From the NCBI GenBank assembly GCA_022559845.1, contig CM040126.1:141182064-141246063 (forward strand): a DNA stretch of 64,000 nucleotides, written 5' to 3'. Source of the DNA: Amorphophallus konjac. Its lineage: Eukaryota > Streptophyta > Magnoliopsida > Alismatales > Araceae. Under the pieces are notes generated by a model. That model was not told the origin of the DNA. It was given only the letters and a program-made list of their open reading frames with translations, and made no database searches. Both the position numbers and the translations under genes were made by a program. Shown piece by piece: positions 46,324-55,810 of this stretch. The stretch's first letter is position 1. Every line of letters starts with the position of its first letter.

Positions 46324-48166
46324 AAATTTTCAGCTATTTTGAATACAATCTCTGATTTGGACCTACATTTGATAGACTGTATAAAACTTTGTGAAGGTTG
46401 ATTGGTGCAACAGACTCATGATCATGCATGACACTCATATTGTTTTCTCATGATCATCACTGCATATCATTTAGTCAGTAATGTGTCTAAAATAACATGC
46501 ATATAGAACTATTTTGCACTACATTTCTCTGCATAACCCTGGTGGTCACATTGCATGATAGTACAATCTGAATAAGCATGAACTTCAAAAATCATTTGAT
46601 CAGTCATCTTTTGCAAAAATTGCATGCATATAGACAGGGGGAGTCTTGTCAGAATTTCAAGGTGAACTGCTGCGTTGACGCTACTATACTGTGGCGTTGA
46701 CGTAGTGAACTAGATATGTGAATGTTTATGTTTCATTATTCTGATGAGTTGACGGTGCAATAGCGTGGAGTCGACGCACTGACACTATCTCAGTGTCTTA
46801 CACTATTGCCTCTTCAACTGATGCGTAGACGCCTTGAACTCCCAGCGTCGACGCTGTCTATTCAATCCTTGACTCTGAATGATTGAGTCTGACAGTATGG
46901 CAATCTTTTAATCAGTTCTAACATTAAGCAATAGAAAATAGATCTCTTCCCTCATAAGAACTGTAATTGCTTAAAGACTGACTTAATGGTTTAAATTTTA
47001 TAATCTTTAGAGTTGAAAGACTACAATCAGTAAATAAGGATGCTGAAAATTGATAAAGCACTCAACCCTCATCTTATTTCATGTCAGATAAAGTTAATTA
47101 TATCTGAAATCTGAAAACTCATCTGAAATCATGTTAGAAAAACTAAGTATGTGTATTGTCCTTAAACAAGTCATTCTGAAACAAATAAAGGACAGCTAAG
47201 AAAGATATTGAAAAATATTGAAAATAAATTGAAATATAGCATTGGCAGAGCAATGACTGGTAAATCACTGAGAAATTGAGTGATCCATCAAAGAAGTGGA
47301 AAACACTCATGTCATGAGGTGTATCAGCTATCTCTGTATAAAATGATCAAAACAGTAGGGTGGTTTCATTATGTATCTGGGGGTAACTGGCGTCTGATAA
47401 ATGTGTACCCTCAAGCAAAAAGATATAAATCACTTATATTGAGTTTGATCATAGCAGAATGGTCCATCATGTTGAGTATCTAGGGGTATTGGCGTCTGAT
47501 AAACGTATACCCTTAAGCAAAAAGACAAATGGTACCTGACTGCCCAAAAATGAACTCTTATTGATAAATGTTGTTCCGTCAAAAGTAATTTCATGAATGT
47601 CAATTTGTTTAGTTTCAATACATGACTTGGTATCTCTCAATTAGTTTTGTTGAGTATATGACAGTAAGATATTTTTGAAACTGACTCTCTCATGCAAATG
47701 TGATTCTTGTTTATTGTTTTATCATGCACAGCTACCCTATCCAATGAATGTACTGCATGAACTCTTATTTGTATAACCTTTAAACCAGAACCTCACTTTC
47801 TAAGCAGTTTCTCAATTCATATGACTAAAGGTTCTGTGCTTTAGCCGCTTAATTTCTGAACTACTTGCTAAGAATGCTAGTCAGCTGAGTCTTCTTGTTC
47901 CTTCCATTGCATCTTCTTTCCCTCCTCTTTGTTGATGGCAAAGGGGGAGAATATATTGTCTACTTGATAAGTTCATTCTAGGGAAGTGTTTGCGTCATGT
48001 CTATGGCAAAGGGGGAGATTTTGTGAGCAGAAAGTTGTGTTCATGTCTCAGCATGTCATTCATAGCATCTGCATGACAATCTGAATCACGAATCATGTCC
48101 TTCATCAAAAATACATCGGTTTGACAGAATGTTGCTAGTCTATATAATAGGGTGTTGCCATCATCA
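46324..48166 (+). other. Sire-A 3' non-coding region
   Basis: About 1.8 kb between pol and the 3' LTR, where some Sireviruses carry an env-like gene; none is recognisable here. It holds GTTGACG or GTCGACG motifs clustered at 46670-46855, AAAGGGGGAG tracts near 46636, 47940 and 48003, and a diverged duplication of about 50 bp (47373-47423 and 47476-47525). Confidence 0.75.
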
Positions 48167-48179
48167 AAAGGGGGGAGAT
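48167..48179 (+). other. Polypurine tract of Sire-A
   Basis: AAAAGGGGGGAGAT-type tract touching the 3' LTR start. It is the last of several similar tracts. Confidence 0.88.
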
Positions 48180-50948
48180 TGTTGTGACCCCTCTATGTTG
48201 ATGATGTTGCAAATAAGTTTTATTTCATTGGCAACAGCTTGTTTTGATTGATTGGCAACTGTTCTTATTTTGATGAAATTGTTTTTATCAGGTTGTCTGT
48301 GTACCTAATGCAGTCAGAGTCTATACTGTCGTGCACACACCCATAGGTCTTCATTACATTGCAGCATGAACATTGCATTGCAGCATGAACATAGAGTCCA
48401 TACATTTCATTATGTAGTCTGGACAGTTCTGATGGGTCGACGCTCCCTTCTGATGGGTCGACGCTCCCTTCTGATGGGTCGACGCCCCCAAGTCCACACA
48501 GTGTGCATTCTGATTTGAAGTCTATACAACGCTACTTTGGCCAAGTCTATACACTGCATTGTTGATTATTGGCAATGTCTGCACATTCTACAGCTCAACA
48601 TCTGCATGTATGAAGTATATACACTGCATGGTTCGCACAGCTGCAAGTCCACACATTACATTCCTAGCAGACCAGCAAGTCTATACACTGCAGGGTAAAG
48701 CCCAAAGTCTAGACACTACCGCATTGCTTGCATTTTAGAGTCTATACATCGTTCATGCATGTGCACAGTTCGTGGATAAAGTCTGTACATCGTAGCATGT
48801 ATTCATTGTTAAAGTCTATACAGACTTCAGTGTATCGTTCATGCATTGTTTGTGAAGTCTGTACATTAGTATGTGTCTCATGCATCGTCTATGCAAAGTT
48901 CATACATTGCATTCAAAGTCTGTACAGCGTTCGTCTCAGCCAGCGTCTCATGCTGCATCTTAGGCATGTCTGTACATTGCACTGTAGCTGCATTGTTTCA
49001 CCTGAAGTCTGTGCATTGTCTCAGCCACCGTCTCATTCAGCGTCTCACGTTTGTAAAGTCTATACACTGGTCGGTGGAAGCATGTCTATACATTCGACTG
49101 TTCAGCCTGTGACTAAGTCTGTACACCCTGGGAGACTGTTAAGTCTATACATTCATTCATTGTAGCTTGCAATGGGTAAAGTCTATTCATCCTCTAGCTG
49201 GAACGGTGAAAGTCTGTACATCGATGCTTTGCCAAAGTCTGTACATCGGCATTAGTTTTCCATGTCTGTACATCGGACTGGTTGAGCAAGTCTGTACATA
49301 CGTTGCATCGATCAAGCCTGTACATCGTCAAGTCTACACACTGGAAGTCCACACATTCAGTTGTCTTGATCTGATAAAGTCTGTACAGAGTTTCGTTTGG
49401 AAAGTCCTTACATTGAATGTCTATACATTCGTTTGCCTTGCATCATTCATTAAGTCTGTACAACCCCTTCGCTTGGCAAGTCTGTACATTGTGGATGTTT
49501 ATACACTCGATTGTCTTGCCTTGGTCAAGCCTGTACAGAGTTTCTTCAGCTAAGTATATACACTGCTTCACGATGTGAAGTCTATACATGCCTTGTTCAA
49601 GTCTTCACATGATGATGTCTATACACTCAACTCCTTCACACTTCAGGAAGTCTGTACATCCTTTAATGCATTGCATGCATCGTTCGTGGAGTCTGTACAT
49701 TGAGTGAAGTCTGGTGAAGTCTGTACAGCGGCTGCTTCACATCTGAAGTCTGTACATTGCATTTGCACTCACAACGTCTTCACACTTGAAGTCCTTACAT
49801 CGTCAGTTGACTGTCATGTTTTCATATTCCCTAAGTCTGTACAACGTCTGCTTCACATATGAAGTATGTACAACGGATGCTTCACATAGATGAAGTCTAT
49901 ACATTGAGCAGAGTCTGTACACTGCATTCGAATTCACAAGTCCATACAATGCAGTCTATACAATGCAGTTCATCTTATAAGTCTGTACAGAGTTCTTCAC
50001 TTAATCTGATAATCCTATAATTTGTCTGACAGGGATCTGCTATTGAGATTGCTGACATGGCTCGTGATCCCAGGAGGACGAGGTGATCAGGTGCTGCCAC
50101 GTGGATGGAATTGCCTCGGTTCTGGCAAATTCTCTGGGCGAGAAATGTGGAAGACACGCGCCCTCATCCACCTGCTGATAGTATATAATGAAGCCTTCAT
50201 CTTCAGATGGAAGGAGATCGACAGAAGAAAAGAAAAGTATATACAGCAGAGAGCCATCGATCCACTGTGAGAAGAAAGAAAAATAGAGAAGAAGAAAAGG
50301 AGAGAAGAGAAGAGAGAAGAGATGTGTTGAGAGAGTGAAATTGAGAGAGTTTAGATTGAGAGCTGCTTATATTGTAACTCAGTCTCTTGGTTCAGAAACC
50401 AGAGTTGAGGCTTGCTCATTCCGAGCTACATTCCCATTTGGGTTTTCTTTTTCATTTTGCTTCTGCATTTTTATTTCCAAACTCTTGTTTCTTCACGCTA
50501 TGAGGCAGCATTGCAGTGGAGGTCTCCACTAGACAGGTGAAGCTGTAATCCTCAGCAGGCGAGAATTGGTCTCGGACGGCTAAGCTGTATTGCCCAGCTG
50601 TTGCAGAGGGTGTTCCTCTGGTCGGGATAAGCTGTAAGCCCCAGCCGTTGTTGGCAAGCTGTAGTGCCCAGCAGATTGAAGCTGTGTATCAGTAGTAATC
50701 CACATTCGAGTTGAATGTGGGGTGGACGTAGGTCGGATTGACCGAACCACCTAAAAGTCCTTGTGCCTTTCATGTGTTTGCTTGTCTATTTAGCAGATCT
50801 TGTTTCGGTGCTTTGACTGTGGTTGTCCAGTGTTCTTTTAATTCCGCATTTGAATCTAGGCATATTTTAGTAAACTAGCATGTTGATCTATTCACCCCCC
50901 TCTAGATCCACTTTCTGTGGTGAAAGAGACTTCCATCCAACTCCAATA
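48180..50948 (+). repeat. 3' LTR of Sire-A
   Basis: 2769 bp, the same modules as 26898-29617. It is longer by one extra 21-bp GTCGACGC unit (about 48447-48467) and one extra motif repeat of about 28 bp (near 49248-49275). It ends CCAATA instead of the CCAACA of the 5' copy, so the terminal CA has mutated. Confidence 0.93.
48310..49995 (+). repeat. AAGTCTRTACA array in the Sire-A 3' LTR
   Basis: Matches 27030-28665 with one added copy. Frames at 48728-49553 are translations of the repeat. Confidence 0.9.
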
Positions 50949-50953
50949 ACGCC
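50949..50953. repeat. Right target-site duplication of Sire-A
   Basis: ACGCC, matching 26893-26897. Confidence 0.92.
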
Positions 50954-51579
50954 GAGTTTGCCCGAGCGGTTGCCCGGGCCGAGGAGGCGGAGGCCACCCT
51001 CGCGGAGCGGGTAAAATGCTAAATGCTTTGACTTAAAATGCTTACGTTTATGCAAATTAAATGCTTATGCGACTAACTATAATGAAATGCGAACTATAGG
51101 CGAGAGACCTGGAAGCAACGGTGGCTGAGGCGGGGCAGGCTCGGACAGAGGCAGAGCGAGGACGATCGGAGGCAGAGGGACTCCGGTCAGAGGCAGAGCA
51201 GCTCCGGACAGAGCTGGCTCAGGCACGAGCTGAGGTGGAGAGACTCCGGACCGGGACAGCGGACTTGGATCGCTACCGGACCGAGGCCCGAGAGATACGG
51301 CGTCAGATCTTCAAGTTGAAGATCGAGCTACGGACGATGGAGCGCACGGTGAGGATGATGGGCCGAGGACCAGAGCGGAGTGCCTCTCAGAGTGGGGCGC
51401 GGAGGAACGTTGCTCGGAGTGGATCAGTAGCAGATTTCCTTGCCAGTTATTTTGGACATCGGAGGAATGAGAGGGCGGAAAGGGGACAGCAGGAGGAGAG
51501 TGCCTCCATAGCGCCACCTATGAGGAGACCCAAGGGCGGAGATGATGATGGCGGCCTGACGGATAAGCCGGCTGAATGA
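50954..51579 (+). pseudogene. Antisense PMD gene, 3' exons (coiled-coil C terminus)
   Basis: The rest of exon 6 (50954-51010), an 89-bp GT-AG intron (51011-51099), and exon 7 (51100-51579, stop TGA). Joined to 26814-26897 the exon is continuous in phase 0. The product is an Ala/Glu/Arg-rich coiled coil (repeated AEGLRSEAEQLRTE-like heptads), then a basic Ser/Arg tail and an acidic end (GGDDDGGLTDKPAE). Together with the 5' exons this would be a protein with basic N terminus, mobile domain and coiled coil. Function is unknown. Exon 7 is intact, so the main damage is in exons 1 and 2 and from the Sire-A insertion. Confidence 0.75.
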
Positions 51580-52649
51580 GCTTGTTTTTGGTTTTTTCTT
51601 ATTACTTGTACATGACTTTATATGAAAAATGAAATGAAAATGAAAATGAATGAAATGAAAATTTCTTTTTGGTCTTTTGTTTGTTCTTCTTTTTATGTGA
51701 GTGAATGGATGTGTGTATGCAGAAATGAATGTGTGAATGGGAAATGTAAGAAATGCATGTGAGAATGTGTGATTGGAAATGTAGGAGATGCATGTGGACA
51801 GGTGAAAGAATGGACGAATATGTGTAGATGAAATGGGCATGGATGAGATGTGATGTGTGGATGAACGACTGGACAGGATGACTGAAATGAAAAGTGTGTA
51901 AGACCGCCAGGTCTAATCATAGGCAGAAAGGAATAGCTCAATCTCAGTAGCAGACAAAGTGACGGTCTAGTTACAGACCGTTAGGATCATGTAACGCCTC
52001 AGATAGAGGCCGTCAGAGAGAACAAAGGCCAAATTTGCAAAACTGAGCAGCAGGAAGTGTGACGGTCTATAGCTGGTGCGTCAGAGATAAGTAATGACCA
52101 AATTCCAGACCGTTAAAGATGGCAGATCAATGATATATCAGGGCAACTAGTAGAAAAATATGACGATTCAGGAGTAGGGCGTCAGAGATAGATAACGGTC
52201 ATGAGCAAGACCGTTAGGCAGGATTGAACAAGAAGAAGCCAAGACTAAATGGCAGAGGATGTAACGGCTTAGAGAGGCCGCATCAAAACACGTAACGGGC
52301 TGATGCTAAACCGTCAGGCTTGACAGAATCAAGATTGGACAAAAAAAAATCCACAGGAAATGTGACGGCCCAGGGCTGGCGCGTCAGAGACAAGTGACGG
52401 CCCTACGATAGACCGTTATAGAATGAAGTGTACTCCGAGACGGATTGTGCCGTGAGAGGCAAAATTCGAGATAGGAAGCCCTCAATCCACTCTAGACTTC
52501 TCCCAGACATAAGATAAAGCCTTCTAATCCAAACCTTATTACTTTAAAGCCAAAAGCAAGTCTTTAAAACTTAGAAACTTAGCCAAAAATCGTAACTTGC
52601 TGAATTCTCTGCTACAAGGGCTAAAAAACTTCTCCTAAGGGCAGAAAAC
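51580..52649. other. Non-coding region between the two antisense genes
   Basis: 51610-51900 is degenerate A/G/T-rich simple repeat (AATGAAATG and GTGTG-like). 51955-52420 is a hairpin cluster (separate entry). 52420-52649 likely holds the promoter or 5' leader of the DUF7745-like gene. Confidence 0.6.
51955..52420. repeat. AACGGTC-type hairpin cluster between the antisense genes
   Basis: About nine hairpins. Arms include GTGACGGTCT with AGACCGTTAG (51958-51983), AACGCCTC with GAGGCCGTC (51993-52014), and TAACGGTC with GACCGTTA (52194-52218). Stems usually carry a CpG near each outer end. Confidence 0.75.
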
Positions 52650-54081
52650 ATGATGAAGAGAAGCTTCGAGGTGATGGCCATGGAGGAGAAAATCTACATC
52701 GGACCCAAGGCCGAGATAAAAGAATATGGAGAGCTACAAAGGCTAACCTCGATTCCTAAACATCTGAGTTCTAATGCTCAAAGAGTGGTAAGCTCTCTTT
52801 ACCTTAGCTAAGTTCATCAATTCTGCACTTCATCTTTCCTCATGATCTTCCTCTTCTTCTTAGCCTCTTCCTGGTCCAAGATGTTATTCCAATCTGAAGT
52901 GGGTGGCTCCCATGATAAAAGAACTCCCTCTAGAAGTTGTAGCAATCCTTAGGGCATGGCACCTCCAACCCTTGTTGGTTTTAGCCGAGAACTTTCAGAA
53001 ATTGTCATTAGATTGGCCAAGCATTTCAGCCCTTATAGAATTATGGCATCCACAAACACATACTTTCATCTTCCCTTCTTTTAAAACTACAGTCATATTA
53101 GAGGAGGTAGAAACCTACCTAGCCCTTCATAAGACTATAGTGGGGGATGAAGACCTAGTTTGCTACACGGTGGAGCCTATTGACCCATCCTTGATCTTGA
53201 GTGATCTCATCCATAATCCAAAGGACGTGAGGACCATGATCAGCTCGCACCACATTCACTTGATACCCATGGCATAGTGGATAGTCTCTCATTGTAAAAA
53301 TAAGTGGGAGAGATATGAAGCCATAGCCAAAGTGGTGTCGGTTTGCTTATGCGGAGTCTTCCTTTTCACCACTACCGACCACCTCTTAGACACCCAAAAT
53401 CTTAGCATTATCAGCGGGTTGTGGCGGGGAATGTCTATCTCTCAAGCGATCCTCTCATATCTCTATGAAGGACTAAGCTCTACTTGCTTAGGAGGACCTC
53501 TATTTGGTTCCATAATACTCCTTGAGTGTTGGATAGGAGTGAGAATCAAATTCCAACCCAAGGAGGATGCAACTTCTGCCAGCCGGATCTTCGGGAGCCA
53601 CCCTTTGTTCTTTATTGGAGGGGCATTTGGATTTTCTTCACAGGTTGAATGCAAGACGGCGGACAAGAAAACACGGGATGAATGGCGCTTCTTCTTCAAC
53701 ACTTTGCCAATAGATAAGTTCATCATGCAACCAAGAATCCTTCGGAGGACTCTTCTTAGAATACCGCGACGACACGGCCTCGACCTCCAGCTAGTGGGAA
53801 ATACTACCACGACGATCTACAACTAGCACCGGTGCCATCTTAAGATCGGACTACCTCGGATTGAAGCTCCTGCACTATCACACTACCCTCCCCTTCTACC
53901 TATGAAGATGGAGACCGAGGAAGATGAGAGAGTAGTTCAGAACACGCTGACAATGTGGGAGATCAGCAAGGTGCATCCGTGGCAAGTAGAAGTGGAAGAT
54001 AACGACGAAGCATGCTGTGGCTACTTGAAGGACTTGAGGAAGATCCGCCCTCTTGCGGATAAGAAATTGAATGTAGCTTGA
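52650..54081 (+). pseudogene. Antisense DUF7745-like gene with one intron
   Basis: Exon 1 52650-52787 from ATG 52650, a GT-AG intron 52788-52863 (76 bp, pyrimidine-rich before TTAG), and exon 2 52864-54081. The frame is kept across the splice. The product resembles the plant DUF7745 family, which also accompanies retroelements: LELWHPQTHTF-like start, an EEVETYLAL segment, CKNKWERYEAIA, then CGVFLFTTTDHLLD, ILSYLYEGLSSTCLG and LLECWIGVRIKF. Stops at 53275 and 53824 interrupt an otherwise open 458-codon frame that ends at 54079. It resembles the PMD fold in layout (short motif, then Pro/Trp-rich blocks), so distant relation to PMD is possible. It lies antisense to the Tat pol. Confidence 0.6.
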
Positions 54082-54254
54082 TTTTTTTTCTTTTTTCATG
54101 ATGGAAGACGTTGGTGTAATTGACAATCAGAATTGAAACCTTATTAATTTTATGTTGCATTAAGTTTATTTGAATGAGATGGGAATGCCTTAGTTGTTAT
54201 GCGCACGAGTTGTGGTTTGACTGGTTAAAGTGATCTAGAAAACACAGCCTCTGG

Positions 54255-54510
54255 AGAGCGTAACGGTCTCGAGCAGAGCCGTTAGAATGATGTAACGGTA
54301 GGGAGATAGGCCGTCAGGGTGACAGACCAGAGAATTAAGTTCTCTAGAGGATGTAACGGTCCAACGATAGACCGTTAGGAGGATGTAACGGTCGTGGCCC
54401 AGACCGTTAGGGAGAGAGCTGCTGAGAGAATCAAAGCGAAAGCCTGAAGGAATGTAATGGTCCAAGAAGGACCGTTAAATGAGTGTGACGGCCTACACCT
54501 GGCGCGTCAC
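54255..54510. repeat. AACGGTC-type hairpin cluster downstream of the DUF7745-like gene
   Basis: Six hairpins, for example TAACGGTCTC with GAGCCGTTAG (54260-54287), TAACGGTCC with GACCGTTAG (54354-54379), and TAACGGTCG with GACCGTTAG (54385-54411). The consensus is the same as at 24198 and 51955. Confidence 0.75.
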
Positions 54511-54764
54511 AGTCCTGAACCTGCACAGTTGTGAGATTTTAGTCTTCAAACTTAAACCTGCGTTCTACACACACTTAGATAAGAGACAAGTTAGATCTGT
54601 TCTTAGACTCAACCCCTTGCCTTGGAGCAATTTAGAGGATGACCGTTTCTTGATATTTGATCAAGGGGTGGAGCCTTATCAAATAGGTGAAAAATATAAT
54701 AGAAATAATGTGATGCATGCAATGCATATGATGGTGTTTTGGAGTTTTGGAAAATATCTGAATT

Positions 54765-55047
54765 TTTGTGAGATTTTGGAAATATTTGATGTTTTTGGGT
54801 TTTGACACATATGATTTTTGTTGGATTTTGAAATATCTGATTATTTTTTTTTGGATTTTGAAATATATGATGTTTTTGGGTTTTGAAAATATTTGACGTT
54901 TTTGGATTTTGAAAATATTTGATGTTTTTTGGATTTTGAAAATATTTGATGTTTTTTTTTGGATTTTGAAATATTTGATGTTTTTGGATTTTGAAAATAT
55001 TAGATGTTTTTAGATTTTGAAATATATGATGTTTTTTTGGATTCTGG
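54765..55047 (+). repeat. Tandem repeat of a roughly 27-bp AT-rich unit
   Basis: About eleven copies of TTTTGGATTTTGAAAATATT followed by TGATG, with T-run length changes. It looks like slippage-driven expansion. Confidence 0.85.
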
Positions 55048-55810
55048 AAACCAGTGCCTTCCCCTGACGGCGTGGGTCCTTCTTATTGTAACGAGAGTTC
55101 CTGAGGTTGGCGTGCAACAAAGTGACAATCCCTGACCGAGGCCCAACTCGCATGACGGTGCTTCTACCAGGGCCATACCCAGGGCACTAGTCTTGATCCT
55201 AAAAAAGAAAATGGAACACGGGGGTAAGCTTAGGCCAGATCTAGAAGCTTTTAGGGCTTGGGTTCCTCTCCAGACAACCCATCAGAGATTTGGTCTGTTG
55301 TGCTGGGACTTTGTGTCCGTCATCAAACCTTAGTCCATTCTAGGCATGCGTGCGACTGGGCTCATTTGTCCCGCGGGGAACTGTACTGCCACTCTTGCCA
55401 TGCCTAGCTTTCTTTCTCTTTTTTTTTCTGGAGCTTTGGAATTTTGGTGGGGTAGACTTTTGAGATAATGCTTTTGCTTTTGTCACAAAGATTGCTCCTT
55501 TGCTTTCTTTTTCTTTTTTCTTTTGCTCGTGGCGTTAGGTCATAACGGGCTACCCCTATTTGAGACTTCCTCTCGTCAGGGTGTCTCGATTGGTCATCGC
55601 CTCCTTATTCACCTCTTGCCCCTGGGTTCAGCCGAAGAAAGAAATGGACATGGACCTCGATTTTCCCCCAAAGCATGGCCGAGGAGAAACGGTGTTTACA
55701 AAGCGGGAAACCTGACCAGGGATGTCGTGTAGTGTGTGATTGTCGTACTCGGGACTCTTTATCGTAAAAGGGAGGGAACACCTCGCTGCCGGGGTGGCAC
55801 TGATTAGACT
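55048..55810. other. Non-coding region downstream of Tat pol
   Basis: No credible gene. Short T-rich tracts and small inverted repeats only. It separates the Tat pol end (55811) from the antisense gene region. Confidence 0.6.

Larger units (their letters stand above)
26898..50948 (+). mobile_element. Sire-A: Sirevirus-type Ty1/copia retrotransposon, interrupted by Sire-B
   Basis: LTRs at 26898-29617 and 48180-50948, a tRNA-Met primer-binding site, gag, copia-order pol (protease, integrase, RT, RNase H), a long 3' non-coding region and a polypurine tract, bounded by ACGCC duplications. Without Sire-B it is about 13 kb. A large gag with a long coiled-coil extension, very long LTRs and repeated polypurine tracts point to the Sirevirus (SIRE/Maximus) lineage. 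LTRs differ by what looks like a few percent, with copy-number changes in the repeat array. Stops and frameshifts occur through gag and pol, so it is inactive. Confidence 0.92.

Noticed and set aside
46324..48166. An env-like gene after Sire-A pol, as in some Sireviruses
   Set aside because: No long frame or membrane-type segment is present. Only short frames and repeats.
51610..51941. His/Ser/Phe-rich minus-strand frames
   Set aside because: They translate degenerate simple repeats between the antisense genes.
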